Below are positions 1 through 11,276 of a stretch of DNA of 64,000 nucleotides, in pieces; the first letter of the stretch is position 1, and each line of letters starts with the position of its first letter. The position numbers and the translations under genes are program-made. The notes below the pieces were generated by a model that saw nothing but the letters and a program-made list of their open reading frames with translations, was not told the origin of the DNA and made no database searches. The stretch is taken from assembly GCA_012839185.1 (NCBI GenBank), contig DUNU01000002.1, forward strand, positions 372,001-436,000. Reading direction: 5' to 3'. The stretch is from Clostridiales bacterium. Lineage in GTDB: Bacteria > Bacillota > Clostridia > Oscillospirales > Acutalibacteraceae.

Positions 1-647
1 GACTTTTAAGCGGATTTTTTAATAACATTGGTACTGCTGCCGGTATTATTGAAACTACGACAAGTGCAGGCGGCGTCAGAGATAACAGCGGAGCAAGCCA
101 GAATCAAAGCGGTCAGACCGGCGGGATCAATGCCGGCAACACCGAAGGTATCTCGGGTGGTCTCTCCACAATTATTTCGGGATTTAACAGTGCCATAAAT
201 TCCGTCACCGGCGGAAGCACTGATCCTGCTTCAATTTTAGGTTCATTGGGTTCATTAGGTTCGCTCGGTTCGCTTAATATTGGCGGACTTGGCGGGAATA
301 AAAACAATAAACCTACTGAGGCAACAACTCTTTTCCCTCCCGTCACAATGCCTACAACTCAGGCTTATACGGGGAACTATTATAATTATGGCGGAGCTCA
401 GATAACAGCAATCCAGATTGCAACTGTCCCGACAACCGTTCCCAGCACAACCGTACTTGAAACTCTTGAGCCTCAGACTCCTGCCGGCACAAGCGGTGAA
501 ATTGAGAATATAGACTCCATTCCCGCAGGTATGCAGTCTGAAAACACCAATAATTCAAGAACAGGAACAAAAAAGATTATAGGTGCAGTCGTTATCGTGC
601 TGGCATTCGGTGCCATTGCTGCAGTTGTCATTAAACGCTCAATGTAA
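1..647 (+). CDS. Secreted/anchored low-complexity protein, 3' fragment
   Basis: The frame is open from base 3 to the TAA at 645-647, so the 5' end lies outside the window. The visible 214 residues are rich in Gly, Ser, Thr and Asn, with four GSL units and a Thr/Pro stretch. They end in one hydrophobic helix (about IIGAVVIVLAFGAIAAVVI) followed by KRSM, a typical C-terminal stop-transfer. The body is probably extracytoplasmic and tethered by this helix. I do not recognise the family. The next gene starts 9 bases downstream and is also a single-pass membrane protein, so the two are probably co-expressed. Confidence 0.75.
   Translation, partial: LLSGFFNNIGTAAGIIETTTSAGGVRDNSGASQNQSGQTGGINAGNTEGISGGLSTIISGFNSAINSVTGGSTDPASILGSLGSLGSLGSLNIGGLGGNKNNKPTEATTLFPPVTMPTTQAYTGNYYNYGGAQITAIQIATVPTTVPSTTVLETLEPQTPAGTSGEIENIDSIPAGMQSENTNNSRTGTKKIIGAVVIVLAFGAIAAVVIKRSM
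240..275 (+). repeat. Four 9-bp tandem units encoding Gly-Ser-Leu
   Basis: Four consecutive 9-base units of the form ggttcattg/ggttcgctc encode GSL four times inside the first gene. The first two and last two units differ by synonymous changes, which fits old slippage or duplication. Confidence 0.8.
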
Positions 648-656
648 GGTATATAT

Positions 657-1952
657 ATGAAAAAAAGTTATATTATCACTGCTGTTGTCGTTCTGCTTGC
701 TGTTGCGATGGTTGCGGTTGTTTTTGTGGGCAAAGATATGATAAACATCAATAATCCCAATAGCGAAATGACCACAGAACCCATTTCTCCTGCTGCAAGT
801 GCTGACAAAAACGCATATTTATCTATCGTAAAATCATCAAGTGATATGTCTACTCCGATTATGGAGACTGCACTTGATGATATTTTCTACACCATTGATA
901 CTGCCGGTAAAGTATCCTTCTTCAGACTTTCCGGAACGGCTCTTTCTCAAGTTGAGGCAAGCGGCAGTTATGAAATTACGGTTTCCTGTGCTTATCAGGA
1001 TTTAAAAGCCGACGTCAGCTATTATACCGATGATGAGGATAATACAGTCGGTTTCGGTCTTTTCCTTGCAACTGACGATGAATCCGTTTTGATTTATGAA
1101 TACGCATTCTTCTATCTTCTTGACTTGCCTGAAAGGTTTGCGTCATCAAACAAGATGCTCGTTCTGATTGATACTGATAAGACCGATATTTATTCAAATG
1201 ATAAGGTTTACGAAGAATCTTTCAGTTTTAATACCTCCAATCAAGCCACTTCCCGTTTCATAGTTGCCGACAATCGCACTATCGACGACAGAGGTGCTCC
1301 TCGTGCGGACTATTGCATGACTACCGATGCCGTCATCCGTGACTGTGCAGATGAGCTTTTATTCTTTTCATCCCGTTATTATCGCTTATTCAAGAATGAT
1401 TATCAGATGGATATTTTCCGGACGGGCAACTGGGGCAACAATACCGATAATGATCGTTATATCGAGAATATAGTCGGCTTTTATGCCGTAAACACGGACG
1501 AGGGAGTTCGTCATTTTGCAAAAACAGAAGATGGTTTTGCTCTTTCCGTTTATAAGCCTGATTCCAAAGAAACTACCCTTATTCATGAGTTTAGCGGTGA
1601 TTTTTACGAAGATTATATTCTTTCCGGAGAATATTTATTAAACCGCCTGACTCTTGAAATTTATGATATTTCCGGCGATAAGACGAGTAAGATAGCCATT
1701 CCCGACAATGTTGATTTCAAACCGGATTTATTTGAAATTGATGAAAACGGTACATATTTTATTCGTGGTGCTGCCGATTTGGAATATGCAGCTATCGTTG
1801 TCGGGAAATCAGATGGTGCTGCGAATATATATTATAATGATATGTTTAAAAACATCATAATTCCCACAATTACGGATGATAATACCGTGATGCTCAACAT
1901 TGCAAAGGATGCTTCCGGAAGCGAGTTCGCAGTTGCGTTCTATTCAATCTGA
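657..1952 (+). CDS. Hypothetical protein with N-terminal membrane anchor
   Basis: The protein has 431 residues. Lys3-Ser4 is followed by one hydrophobic helix (about residues 6-25) that acts as a signal anchor, so the large remainder is expected outside the membrane. The body alternates short beta-strand-like stretches with acidic turns and resembles a propeller or repeat-type sensor domain, but I recognise no family motif. TAAGG at 645-649 serves as the ribosome site, six bases before the ATG. A strong terminator follows the stop. The gene sits directly behind another membrane-anchored protein, so the pair may work together at the envelope. Confidence 0.75.
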   Translation: MKKSYIITAVVVLLAVAMVAVVFVGKDMININNPNSEMTTEPISPAASADKNAYLSIVKSSSDMSTPIMETALDDIFYTIDTAGKVSFFRLSGTALSQVEASGSYEITVSCAYQDLKADVSYYTDDEDNTVGFGLFLATDDESVLIYEYAFFYLLDLPERFASSNKMLVLIDTDKTDIYSNDKVYEESFSFNTSNQATSRFIVADNRTIDDRGAPRADYCMTTDAVIRDCADELLFFSSRYYRLFKNDYQMDIFRTGNWGNNTDNDRYIENIVGFYAVNTDEGVRHFAKTEDGFALSVYKPDSKETTLIHEFSGDFYEDYILSGEYLLNRLTLEIYDISGDKTSKIAIPDNVDFKPDLFEIDENGTYFIRGAADLEYAAIVVGKSDGAANIYYNDMFKNIIIPTITDDNTVMLNIAKDASGSEFAVAFYSI

Positions 1953-1971
1953 GTTTAATATTTTCTTAATC

Positions 1972-1994
1972 AGACGGCTTGTGCCGTCTTTTTT
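1972..1994 (+). terminator. Intrinsic terminator after 657-1952
   Basis: AGACGGC and GCCGTCT form a perfect 7-bp stem around TTGT, followed by six T residues. It separates the upstream membrane-protein pair from the rpoB transcription unit. Confidence 0.9.
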
Positions 1995-2077
1995 ATTTGC
2001 TTATGAGGGATTATGAGTTGCAAAATCTGATTGTTAATTGCCAAATAAAACAGAGAAAAATTTTTTTGAAAAAGTGC

Positions 2078-2106
2078 TTGACAATTTGTTATAAATGTGG
2101 TAGAAT
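2078..2106 (+). promoter_or_regulatory. Promoter of rpoBC
   Basis: TTGACA (2078-2083) and TAGAAT (2101-2106) are separated by exactly 17 bases. TGG directly precedes the -10 element, giving an extended -10. This is a near-consensus housekeeping sigma promoter and lies about 205 bases before the rpoB start. Confidence 0.92.
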
Positions 2107-2112
2107 TTTAAA

Positions 2113-2319
2113 CTAATGTTATTATGGAAAGTGTACGCCGTTTTTCAAAAACGCACTAAAATTTGTCGTCAAAATGACGAAAGAGAGACCAAAAAAGGCT
2201 TTGCATTCAGCATTTTTGACGGGTAAATTTTTTGTAAACTTTTTATGAACAGAATGTTAACAAGTATACGGACAACCGAAAAACACTTCGGCTTTTGCCG
2301 ATGAAATGGATGGGTTTTG
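2113..2319 (+). promoter_or_regulatory. Structured rpoB leader (5' UTR)
   Basis: About 205 bases lie between the predicted transcription start and rpoB, with no credible ORF. They contain several local hairpins: one around CGTTTT/AAAACG, TCGTC/GACGA just after it, and two overlapping stems close to the start. The latter pair are CCGAA (2276-2280) with TTCGG (2287-2291), and TCGGC (2288-2292) with GCCGA (2297-2301). They share bases and cannot form together. Whether they regulate rpoB is unknown. Confidence 0.5.
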
Positions 2320-5300
2320 ATGAAAAATTTAACGGATGTAAAGCAAGGCACGAGAGTAAGAAAGAGCTTCGGTCACATTCCCGACAGAGGCATACCGAAT
2401 CTTGTTGCCGTTCAAAAGGACTCGTGGGAATGGTTTCTTCGTGAAGGAATGCAAGAAGTATTCCGTGATATTGGAATGGTCAAAGACTATCAAGAGCATT
2501 TCTCTATGGAATTTCTTGATTACAGACTTGCAGATAATCCCAGATGGACTATCGAAGACTGCAAAAACAGAGGTCTTACATACTGCAAGCAGATGTTTGT
2601 TCGCATTCGTCTGACTAACAATACAACCGGCGAAATCAAGGAAAATGATATAAATTTCGGCGATTGCCCGATTATGACAAAGCAGGGAACTTTTATTATT
2701 AACGGTGCGGAAAGAGTTGTTATTTCTCAGATTGTCCGTTCACCCGGTGTATATTTCTCCAAGACCAAGGATAAGACCGGAAAGGAGTTATTCTCTGCTC
2801 AGGTAATTCCGCTTCGTGGTGCATGGATTGAGTATGAAACCGACAAGGACGATTTGTTCTATGTTGCTGTTGACAGAAATAAGAAAACTTTCGTTAACAC
2901 CTTCGTTCAGGCGTTAAGTTATGTCGGTATTGATGCAAATGACTTAAATGCTCATCTCAGATTTGATAATACCGCATCCCTTTTTGATTTATTCGGAGAG
3001 AGTGAAGTTCTGAAAGCATCTGTTAAAAAGGACGACTCCAAACATAAGAAAAGAGCAACCGAAGCTCTTAAGGAACTTTATGATAAATTACGTCCCGGTG
3101 AGCCTTTTGATGTTGTTGCAGCTTCAAAGTATTTAACCGAAATGTTCCTTGAACCGAGAAAGTACGATTTATCCAGAGTAGGTCGTTATACATACAATAA
3201 GAAACTCAGTTTCTTTGACAGACTCAAAGGACAGACTTGTGCTGAAACGGTATTTGATCCGAGAACCGGTGAAGTTTTAGCTGAAGAAGGCGAAAAGATT
3301 ACAGGTGAGAAGGCAAATGAAATTGGTCAGGCCGGTGTTTATTCGGTTACGATAAGACTTGAAGATGATACATTATTGAAGGTTATCACCAACAATATGG
3401 TTGATGCTCTTCCCTATCTCTCCGAGTTTGGCTTTACATTTGAAGACCTTGAAGAAATACGACTGGCTGAAAAGGTTGCATACGGCGTGCTTTGTGATAT
3501 TATTGACACTTATACAACAAAAGAAGAAATCCGTGAGCAGCTTATACTTCGTGAAAATGAACTTGCCCCCAAGACTGTTACCGTAAATGATATTTTAGCA
3601 TCCGTAAACTATTTGACTTGCCTTACAAAGAACGTAGGCAGGACTGACGATATTGACCATTTGGGTAATCGTCGTATCCGCAGTGTCGGTGAGCTTTTCC
3701 AAAATCAGTTTAGGATTGGTTTTTCAAAGCTTGAAAAGAATATCCGTGAGCGTATGGGTAATAAGAACAAGGATGACGATGTATCCGTATCCGAACTTCT
3801 TAATGAAAAGCTTGTTATGTCCGCAATTCGTGAATTTATCGGATCTTCACCGCTTTCACAGTTTATGGACCAGAACAATCCGCTTGCAGAACTTACTCAC
3901 AAGCGTCGTCTTTCGGCATTGGGACCCGGCGGTCTGACTCGTGAGCGTGCAGGCTTTGAAGTCCGTGACGTACTCTACACTCATTACGGGAGAATGTGCC
4001 CGATTGAGACTCCCGAAGGTCAGAATATCGGTCTTATTTCTTATCTTGCGACATTCGCGAGAATCAACAGATATGGTTTTATCGAAACTCCTTTCAGAAG
4101 AGTTGATAAGGAAACCGGTACAGTTTTAAGCGATCCGGATCCTGTCAAAGACAGAGAGTTTGTCAGATATATGACTGCCGATGTAGAAGATAATTTCTAT
4201 ATTGCACAGGCAAATGAAGAACTTGATAAAAACGGCAAGTTTGTCAATGAAAAAGTCATTTGTCGTCATCAGGACTCATTCTATGAAATGGACCCCACAA
4301 GTGTTGACTATATGGACGTATCTCCTAAGATGGTATTTTCCGTTGCAACAGCTTGTATCCCCTTCCTTGAAAATGATGACGCTAACCGTGCATTGATGGG
4401 TGCAAACATGCAGAAGCAGGCTGTTCCGCTTCTTACGAGTGAAGCTCCCTTTGTCGGTACGGGAATGGAGTATAAAATTGCTCATGATTCAGGTTCTGTT
4501 GTTGTTGCAAAGCGTGCAGGTACGGTTACAGATGTTGATGCCGCTACCATTACAATCACAACGGACGATGGTTCTGAAGATGTCTATGAGCTTATTAAAT
4601 TTACTCGTTCAAACCAGGGCACTTGTGTAAACCAGATTCCGATTGTTCATTTTGGTGAAAAAGTTGAAGAAGGCAGGGTTATTGCTGACGGTCCCGCAAC
4701 AAGCGAAGGTGAAATTTCACTTGGTAAGAATGCTCTTATCGGTTTTATGACCTGGGAAGGCTATAACTATGAAGACGCTGTTCTTATCAATGAAAAGCTT
4801 GTCCGTGATGATGTATATACATCTATTCACATTGAGCGTTTTGAAGTAGAGGCTCGCACAACTCGTATAGGCAGCGAAAAGATTACCCGTGATATCCCCA
4901 ACGTATCTAAAGAATCGCTCAGGGATTTGGATGAAAACGGTATTATCCGTATTGGTGCAGAAGTTCACTCAGGTGATATTTTAGTCGGTAAGACTACACC
5001 GAAGGGCGAAACTGAGCAGGAACCAGAAGAGCGTCTCCTTCGTGCAATTTTCGGTGATAAGGCTAATGAAGTCAAGGATACCTCCCTTCGTGTGCCTCAC
5101 GGCGAATATGGTGTAGTTGTTGATGTTCAAGTTCGCACATCTGAAAATGATGAAGAACTTTCCAAGGACGTAGATGAACAGGTCATCGTATTTGTCGCTC
5201 AGAAGCGTAAGCTTCAGGTCGGCGATAAAATGGCAGGTCGTCACGGTAACAAGGGTGTTGTTTCTCGTATATTACCTCAGGAAGATATGCCTTTCCTCGA

Positions 5301-6204
5301 AGACGGAACTCCTCTTGATATTGTTCTTAATCCTTTAGGTGTTCCTTCTCGTATGAACATCGGTCAGGTTTTTGAAGTTAATTTGGGTTATGCCGCAAAG
5401 GCTTTGGGTTGTCATTTTATGACTCCCATATTTGACGGTGCACGCGAAGAAGATATTCGTGATTTGTTCCGTGAAGCAGGTATTCCCGAAGATGGTAAGA
5501 GTGTTCTTTATGACGGTCGTACAGGCAGGAAGTTTGACAGTAGGGTTACTGTCGGTATTATGTATTACTTAAAACTCAATCACCTTGTTGATGAAAAGAT
5601 TCACGCTCGTTCAACAGGTCCTTATTCACTTGTTACTCAACAGCCTTTGGGCGGTAAAGCTCAATTCGGTGGTCAGCGTTTCGGTGAAATGGAAGTATGG
5701 GCACTTGAAGCATATGGTGCAGCTTATACATTACAGGAAATCCTTACTGTTAAGAGTGACGATGTTATCGGCAGAAACAACAGCTATAAAGCCATTGTTA
5801 AGGGTGAAAATGTACCGAAACCCGGTGTTCCCGAATCTTTCAAGGTTTTGGTCAAGGAATTACAGGCACTTGCTCTTAATGTCCGTGTGCTTGATGCAGA
5901 CGGTAAAGAAATTGAACTTGATCGCAGTTATGATACTGACAGCCGTTACGCAAGATTACCGGCAGACAAGAGCAGTTTTGCTTCTGAAGTTATTGCTCCG
6001 AAAGAGCCTGCAGATCCCATTCCCGATGATTCCGATGAAGAAACCGAAGATTATTATTCAAGAAGTTCTTTAGATGATGAAGATTATGATGACGATGATG
6101 ATTACGGTTCAATAGAGTACATAACGGAAGAAGATCCCGATGAGGATTTGGATACGGATGATATAGTCGGAATGTTTAAGAACTACCTTCCCGATGAAGA
6201 ATAA
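2320..6204 (+). CDS. rpoB: RNA polymerase beta subunit
   Basis: This 1294-residue protein is the catalytic beta subunit of RNA polymerase. The rifampicin-pocket segment, about residues 508-540, reads [10 protein letters not shown] and then [20 protein letters not shown], so the usual Asp, His and Ser contact residues are the susceptible-type ones. [13 protein letters not shown] and the C-terminal [11 protein letters not shown] clamp segment are intact. The last 60 or so residues form a long acidic, Tyr-rich tail beyond the conserved core. ATG 2320 is preferred, although a TTG lies one codon upstream. The ribosome site (GGATGGG, 2308-2314) is weak. rpoC follows after 26 bases. Confidence 0.98.
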   Translation: MKNLTDVKQGTRVRKSFGHIPDRGIPNLVAVQKDSWEWFLREGMQEVFRDIGMVKDYQEHFSMEFLDYRLADNPRWTIEDCKNRGLTYCKQMFVRIRLTNNTTGEIKENDINFGDCPIMTKQGTFIINGAERVVISQIVRSPGVYFSKTKDKTGKELFSAQVIPLRGAWIEYETDKDDLFYVAVDRNKKTFVNTFVQALSYVGIDANDLNAHLRFDNTASLFDLFGESEVLKASVKKDDSKHKKRATEALKELYDKLRPGEPFDVVAASKYLTEMFLEPRKYDLSRVGRYTYNKKLSFFDRLKGQTCAETVFDPRTGEVLAEEGEKITGEKANEIGQAGVYSVTIRLEDDTLLKVITNNMVDALPYLSEFGFTFEDLEEIRLAEKVAYGVLCDIIDTYTTKEEIREQLILRENELAPKTVTVNDILASVNYLTCLTKNVGRTDDIDHLGNRRIRSVGELFQNQFRIGFSKLEKNIRERMGNKNKDDDVSVSELLNEKLVMSAIREFIGSSPLSQFMDQNNPLAELTHKRRLSALGPGGLTRERAGFEVRDVLYTHYGRMCPIETPEGQNIGLISYLATFARINRYGFIETPFRRVDKETGTVLSDPDPVKDREFVRYMTADVEDNFYIAQANEELDKNGKFVNEKVICRHQDSFYEMDPTSVDYMDVSPKMVFSVATACIPFLENDDANRALMGANMQKQAVPLLTSEAPFVGTGMEYKIAHDSGSVVVAKRAGTVTDVDAATITITTDDGSEDVYELIKFTRSNQGTCVNQIPIVHFGEKVEEGRVIADGPATSEGEISLGKNALIGFMTWEGYNYEDAVLINEKLVRDDVYTSIHIERFEVEARTTRIGSEKITRDIPNVSKESLRDLDENGIIRIGAEVHSGDILVGKTTPKGETEQEPEERLLRAIFGDKANEVKDTSLRVPHGEYGVVVDVQVRTSENDEELSKDVDEQVIVFVAQKRKLQVGDKMAGRHGNKGVVSRILPQEDMPFLEDGTPLDIVLNPLGVPSRMNIGQVFEVNLGYAAKALGCHFMTPIFDGAREEDIRDLFREAGIPEDGKSVLYDGRTGRKFDSRVTVGIMYYLKLNHLVDEKIHARSTGPYSLVTQQPLGGKAQFGGQRFGEMEVWALEAYGAAYTLQEILTVKSDDVIGRNNSYKAIVKGENVPKPGVPESFKVLVKELQALALNVRVLDADGKEIELDRSYDTDSRYARLPADKSSFASEVIAPKEPADPIPDDSDEETEDYYSRSSLDDEDYDDDDDYGSIEYITEEDPDEDLDTDDIVGMFKNYLPDEE

Positions 6205-6230
6205 TTCACCATGCGAAAGAGGGTTAAAAT

Positions 6231-9200
6231 ATGTTAAATGAAGAAAACTATAACGAACTTGATTTTGAGGCCATACAAATTGGTCTTGCAAGTCCCGAAG
6301 ATATTGCAAAATGGTCGCACGGTGAGGTAAAAGAGCCGGAAACCATTAATTATAAATCACAGAAACCAGAACCGAACGGTCTTTTCTGTGAGGCTATTTT
6401 CGGTCCCGTAAAGGACTATGAATGTCATTGCGGTAAGTATAAGAAGGGCAGAGTGTACGCAGGTCAAATCTGTGACAAATGTCATACCGAAATCACAAGT
6501 TCCAAAGTCCGTCGTGACCGCATGGGACACATTGAACTTGCTTGTCCCGTTGCTCACCTTTGGTATGTCAAGGGTACTCCCTCCCGTATTGCAACAATAC
6601 TTAATATTTCCAACAAGAACCTTGAAGAAGTTATTCATTACAACGCATATATCGTTCTTCATCTTGGCGAAAATGTGGTGGAATATGACAGAAGAGGTGA
6701 TGAAATCAAGGTTGGTACGGTAATCAACCAGAAGTCTTATGACCAGTGCAAAATGAAGCACGGTAAGGATTTCATCGCTCAAAAGGGAGCTCCCGCCATT
6801 CAGACTCTTCTTAAGAGAATAGATGTTGATGCTGAGTGTGAAGCTCTTCGTGATTTAATCATGGGCACAACCTCGGGTAAACCTGCAACCGGACAGAATC
6901 GTGAAAAACTCTTAAAGCGTTATGAAGTATTTAACGATTTCAGAGAATCAGGGAATAAACCCGAATGGATGATTCTTGAAAAACTTCCTGTTATTCCTCC
7001 CGATCTTCGTCCTATGGTTGCTCTTGATGGTGGTCGTTATGCAGCATCTGACTTAAATGAACTTTATCGTCACGTTATTTCCCGTAACAATCGTCTTAAA
7101 AAGCTTATTGAGCTGGGCTCTGCGTCCATCGTTTTGGATAATGAATGCAGAATGCTTCAGGAGGCTGTCAATGCTCTTATTGACAATACAAAACGCCAGA
7201 ATAAACGTCCGGTAACTGGTGCAAATAACCGCCCGCTTAAGTCATTAACGGACTTGTTGAAGGGTAAACAAGGCCGTTTCAGACAGAATCTTCTCGGTAA
7301 GCGTGTTGACTTTTCCGGTCGTTCCGTTATCGTTGTAGGTCCGGAACTTAAGATTTATCAGTGCGGTCTTCCTAAGGAAATGGCACTTGAACTTTTCAAA
7401 CCTTTTGTTATGAAATGGCTTATGCAAAATGGCAAATCCACCAATGAAAAGGCAGCCAAGAGAGAAGTTGACAATGCTCATCCGAAAGTATGGGACGGTC
7501 TTGAAGTTGTTATCAAAGATCACCCCGTTATGCTCAACCGTGCTCCTACACTTCACCGTCTTTCAATTCAGGCATTTGAGCCTGTATTGGTAGAAGGTCG
7601 TGCCATTAAACTTCACCCCCTTGTATGTACAGCTTTCAACGCTGACTTTGACGGTGACCAGATGGCTGTTCACGTACCTCTTTCACATGAGGCACAGAGT
7701 GAAGCACGTAACCTTATGCTTGCTTCAAACAACTTGCTTAAACCTTCGGATGGTCGTTCCGCAACCGTTCCCACTCAGGACATGGTTTTGGGTTCATACT
7801 ATCTTACGATGGTAAATCCCGTCGATGAAAACAAGCCTCAAAAATTCTTCTCTTCCGAGGATGAAGCGGTTATGGCTCATGAACAGGGTGAACTTGATAT
7901 TCACGATGTTATCAATGTTCGCCGTTTTGCAGAGATTGACGGAGTTATGTGCGATAAGATTATTAAGACTACTCTTGGTAAGATTATCTTCAACCGTAAT
8001 ATTCCGCAGAATCTCGGTTTTGTTGACAGAAACAATCCTGAAAACGCTTTTGATTTGGAAGTTGATTTCCTTGTTTCCAAGAAGCTCTTAGGACAGATTA
8101 TTGACCGTTCAATTACAATCAACGGAACAAAAATCACTTCTAAAATGCTTGATGATATTAAGTCTCTGGGTTTCAGATATTCCACTTTGTCGGGTATTAC
8201 CATTGCTATCAGCGACGCAATTATTCCTCCGCAGAAGAAGGAATATATTGCTGAAGCAGAAGAGAAAATCGCTGAAATCGACAAGGGTTATCAGCGTGGT
8301 AAATTTTCAGATGCAGACCGTAAAAAAGCGACTATTCAGATTTGGGAAGAAACAACCAAGCGTATCATGAAGGTTGTTCCTCAGAATCTTGCACCGGACA
8401 ACCCGATTGCTATCATGGTTAATTCCGGAGCCCGTGGTTCCGAGATTCAGCTGAACCAGCTTGCCGGTATGCGTGGTCTTATTGCTAACACTGCCGGTGA
8501 AACTATCGAAATTCCGATTCGTGCAAACTTCCGTGAAGGACTTACCGTTCTTGAATACTTCAGCTCTTCTCGTGGTGCCCGTAAAGGTCTTGCCGACACG
8601 GCTCTTCGTACGGCTGACTCCGGTTATCTGACACGTCGTCTTGTTGATGCTGCTCAGGATGTCATTGTCCGTATAGATGATTGCCACTGCTCAAAGGGCA
8701 TTACAGTCTGTGATTTGATGAACAAAGCAGGCGATAAGGTTATCGAATCTTTTAAGGAAAGACTTATCGGTCGTTTCCTTCTGGAATCTCTTTATGATGA
8801 TAACGGAAATCTTATCATGAGCCACGAATACATCATGAATGAAGAAGATGCAGAAAGAATCATAAATGCAGGGTTTACAAGTGCAGTTATCCGCTCTCCT
8901 CTTACCTGTGAATGTGAAAACGGCATTTGCGTACAATGCTATGGCTCCGACCTTGCAACGGCAAAGCCTATTAACATCGGCGAAGCTGCGGGTATTTTTG
9001 CTGCTCAGTCAATCGGTGAACCCGGTACACAGCTCACGATGCGTACTTTCCATACCGGTGGTGTTACCACAGGCAGCGATATTACGCACGGTCTTCCCAG
9101 AGTTGAAGAACTTTTTGAAGCTCGTACTCCCAATCCGCAGGCTATCCTTTCCGAAATTTCCGGTGTTGTTTCTTTTGCTCAGGAAAAACGTCGTGATATT

Positions 9201-9845
9201 ATCAGGATTACCGGCGAGGAAGGTGTTAAGTCCTATCCGATTAACTACGATACCCGTGTTACGGTTACTGAAGGTCAGTTTATCGAAAAAGGCACTGAGC
9301 TTACAGGCGGTTCTCCCGCACCGGCAGATATTCTTGAAATCAGCGGTCTTCATGCTGTTCAGGATTACCTTATTCGTGAGGTACAGTCTACTTACCGTGG
9401 CCAGGGTGTTGATATTAACGATAAACATATCGAAATTATCATTCGTCAGCTTCTTCTTAATGTTATTATCACCGATCCGGGCGACACAAGACTGATTTCC
9501 GGTGTCCGCGTAAGCAAGCGAGAGCTTCGAGAGCTTGTAAAGAAGGCTCGTGATCGTTATATTGATGCTAACGGTTCCGATGAAGGTTTCAGAGAGCCTG
9601 AAACCAAGCCGGTCATTCTTGGTCTTACAAAGGCATCTCTTGCTGCCGACTCCTTCCTTTCAGCCGCTTCTTTCCAGGAGGCAAACCGTGTTCTGACAGA
9701 AGCTGCCGTTAAGGGAAAGACTGACAGATTACTGGGTCTTAAGGAAAATGTTATCGTAGGTCGTCTCCTTCCCGCAGGTACAGGTATGCGTATTTACAAC
9801 AATATCGAAGTTCGCGGTGAAGATGCTGCTCCGGTAGAGTATTAA
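6231..9845 (+). CDS. rpoC: RNA polymerase beta' subunit
   Basis: This 1204-residue protein is the other half of the RNA polymerase active centre. The N-terminal zinc ribbon uses Cys65, Cys67, Cys81 and Cys84. The magnesium-binding loop NADFDGDQM lies at about residues 470-478. The second zinc site is CHC followed by [11 protein letters not shown], and [19 protein letters not shown] is the trigger/bridge region. A ribosome site (GAGGG) lies before ATG 6231. It is co-transcribed with rpoB and ends at a strong terminator, instead of continuing into rpsL-rpsG-fusA as in many Firmicutes. Confidence 0.98.
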   Translation: MLNEENYNELDFEAIQIGLASPEDIAKWSHGEVKEPETINYKSQKPEPNGLFCEAIFGPVKDYECHCGKYKKGRVYAGQICDKCHTEITSSKVRRDRMGHIELACPVAHLWYVKGTPSRIATILNISNKNLEEVIHYNAYIVLHLGENVVEYDRRGDEIKVGTVINQKSYDQCKMKHGKDFIAQKGAPAIQTLLKRIDVDAECEALRDLIMGTTSGKPATGQNREKLLKRYEVFNDFRESGNKPEWMILEKLPVIPPDLRPMVALDGGRYAASDLNELYRHVISRNNRLKKLIELGSASIVLDNECRMLQEAVNALIDNTKRQNKRPVTGANNRPLKSLTDLLKGKQGRFRQNLLGKRVDFSGRSVIVVGPELKIYQCGLPKEMALELFKPFVMKWLMQNGKSTNEKAAKREVDNAHPKVWDGLEVVIKDHPVMLNRAPTLHRLSIQAFEPVLVEGRAIKLHPLVCTAFNADFDGDQMAVHVPLSHEAQSEARNLMLASNNLLKPSDGRSATVPTQDMVLGSYYLTMVNPVDENKPQKFFSSEDEAVMAHEQGELDIHDVINVRRFAEIDGVMCDKIIKTTLGKIIFNRNIPQNLGFVDRNNPENAFDLEVDFLVSKKLLGQIIDRSITINGTKITSKMLDDIKSLGFRYSTLSGITIAISDAIIPPQKKEYIAEAEEKIAEIDKGYQRGKFSDADRKKATIQIWEETTKRIMKVVPQNLAPDNPIAIMVNSGARGSEIQLNQLAGMRGLIANTAGETIEIPIRANFREGLTVLEYFSSSRGARKGLADTALRTADSGYLTRRLVDAAQDVIVRIDDCHCSKGITVCDLMNKAGDKVIESFKERLIGRFLLESLYDDNGNLIMSHEYIMNEEDAERIINAGFTSAVIRSPLTCECENGICVQCYGSDLATAKPINIGEAAGIFAAQSIGEPGTQLTMRTFHTGGVTTGSDITHGLPRVEELFEARTPNPQAILSEISGVVSFAQEKRRDIIRITGEEGVKSYPINYDTRVTVTEGQFIEKGTELTGGSPAPADILEISGLHAVQDYLIREVQSTYRGQGVDINDKHIEIIIRQLLLNVIITDPGDTRLISGVRVSKRELRELVKKARDRYIDANGSDEGFREPETKPVILGLTKASLAADSFLSAASFQEANRVLTEAAVKGKTDRLLGLKENVIVGRLLPAGTGMRIYNNIEVRGEDAAPVEY

Positions 9846-9847
9846 TC

Positions 9848-9884
9848 AAAAAAAGTTGTCGCTCACTCTGCGGCAACTTTTTTT
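9848..9884. terminator. Bidirectional terminator between rpoC and comF
   Basis: AAAGTTGTCGC pairs with GCGGCAACTTT, with one G-U pair, around a short loop. It is flanked by A residues on the left and T residues on the right, so it can stop the rpoBC transcript and the convergent comF operon. Confidence 0.9.
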
Positions 9885-9886
9885 GT

Positions 9887-10597
9887 TTAATTTTTATCTA
9901 TAGGTTTTTTGCGTGTTTCGATAGATTTAGTACAAGCATAAACTATTACATCGACGGTATCCGCACCATGAATTTTCAACATTTTTGCACATTCATCTAA
10001 TGTTGCACCGGTGGTACGGACATCATCAACCAATAATATACGTTTGTTTTGAATTTCGACACCTTTTCGTGTATCGAAAATACCGAAAACATTTCCTTTT
10101 CTGAATGATGCACGCAAACTTCGTTGCGGTTTGGAGGAGTATAGTTTTTCCAATGCATTATAAGTCGGTATGCTGCAATACACTGAGAGGAGATTTGCAA
10201 GCAGTTGAGCCTGATTAAATCCCCTGTTAGTCTGTTCATCTTTTGTCTGTGGGACAAAGGATATAAAATCATAGTCAAAATTAATTCCTTCTCGCCCATA
10301 AGAAAGATACATATCTTCAGCCATTGCTTCGGCAGAACGAATATTTTTATAAAATTTCAGAAGATAGACACCACGACGCACACCGCCTTCGTAGTAATAA
10401 GCGGCAGTAATTCTGTCATAAGGGAGATAAGCTTTTTTGCAGATGCAATCCTCTTTTTTTGTTCCGCAATGTGTGCAGGTTTCACCGGTGATATATGTAT
10501 TTTCGTCTATACAGACCTTACAGTAATTATCCCACGGCAAAATTACATCGCCGCAACAACGACAACGTTTCGGAAAGAGAATATGCTTTAATTTCAT
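9887..10597 (-). CDS. comF: ComF-family phosphoribosyltransferase-like protein
   Basis: This 236-residue protein has the ComFC/GntX architecture. The N-terminus carries a zinc-finger-like set of cysteine pairs (CRCC, CKVC, CTHC and CIC, residues about 12-55). A type I phosphoribosyltransferase fold follows, with the PRPP-binding signature RILLVDDVRTTGATLDEC. Family members take part in DNA uptake during natural transformation, though many occur in organisms never shown to be competent. It is the last gene of the hpf-smORF-ung-comF operon. One base separates it from the ung stop and there is no good ribosome site, which suggests translational coupling. Confidence 0.9.
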   Translation of the reverse strand: MKLKHILFPKRCRCCGDVILPWDNYCKVCIDENTYITGETCTHCGTKKEDCICKKAYLPYDRITAAYYYEGGVRRGVYLLKFYKNIRSAEAMAEDMYLSYGREGINFDYDFISFVPQTKDEQTNRGFNQAQLLANLLSVYCSIPTYNALEKLYSSKPQRSLRASFRKGNVFGIFDTRKGVEIQNKRILLVDDVRTTGATLDECAKMLKIHGADTVDVIVYACTKSIETRKKPIDKN

Positions 10598-10598
10598 A

Positions 10599-11264
10599 TC
10601 ATAATGACCAGTCTATCGGCTCGAGTCCGTCTCTTTTGAGAAGTTCATTGCACTTTGAAAAATGTTTGCAACCGAAAAAACCTCGGTGTGCTGAAAGCGG
10701 AGAAGGGTGAACTGCGAACAATTTGTGATGTATCGGGTTTGTAACCAGCTGAGCTTTATTCTTTGCATCGCTTCCCCATAGAATAAATACGATAGGCGTT
10801 TCCCGTTTGTTAAGTGCAATTATTATTTCGTCAGTAACTTTCTCCCAGCCTCTATTTCGATGACTTCCGGCTTGTCCGCGACGAACAGTTAATACATTGT
10901 TTATGAGCAAAACACCGTTTTTTGCCCATTTTGTTAAATTTCCGCTTTGTGGGATATTTATTCCCAAATCATCGTTCAGCTCTTTGAAAATATTACAAAG
11001 CGATGGTGGAAAAGGTATTCCGTCTTGCACCGAAAATGCCAGTCCGTGAGCTTGATGAGGCTGGTGGTACGGATCTTGACCGATGATAACTGCCCGAACA
11101 TCAGAATAATCAGTTAGTTTCAGAGCGTTGAATATCGAATACATATCAGGATATACATCAAAACGGGAATACTCGTCTTTCAGGTATTCCCGCAAGTTTT
11201 TGTAATATTCAGTTGTCCAGACATCTTTGAGAATTGTATCCCAAGAATTATTTATTTTTACCAT
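10599..11264 (-). CDS. ung: Uracil-DNA glycosylase (family 1)
   Basis: This 221-residue enzyme removes uracil from DNA in base-excision repair. The water-activating motif GQDPYHQ is at residues 62-68, with catalytic Asp64 and His67. The C-terminal DNA-intercalation motif HPSPLSAHRGFFGCKHFS is intact. The uracil-binding strand VFILWGSDAKNK has the usual layout. AGG lies just before the ATG. Length and motifs are normal for UngA. It is coupled to comF downstream and follows a small membrane-protein ORF. Confidence 0.97.
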   Translation of the reverse strand: MVKINNSWDTILKDVWTTEYYKNLREYLKDEYSRFDVYPDMYSIFNALKLTDYSDVRAVIIGQDPYHQPHQAHGLAFSVQDGIPFPPSLCNIFKELNDDLGINIPQSGNLTKWAKNGVLLINNVLTVRRGQAGSHRNRGWEKVTDEIIIALNKRETPIVFILWGSDAKNKAQLVTNPIHHKLFAVHPSPLSAHRGFFGCKHFSKCNELLKRDGLEPIDWSL

Positions 11265-11276
11265 AATACCTGTATT

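Noticed and set aside
8866-9495. 209-codon alternate plus-strand frame inside rpoC
   Set aside because: It lies within the conserved beta' coding frame and has composition typical of an out-of-frame read.
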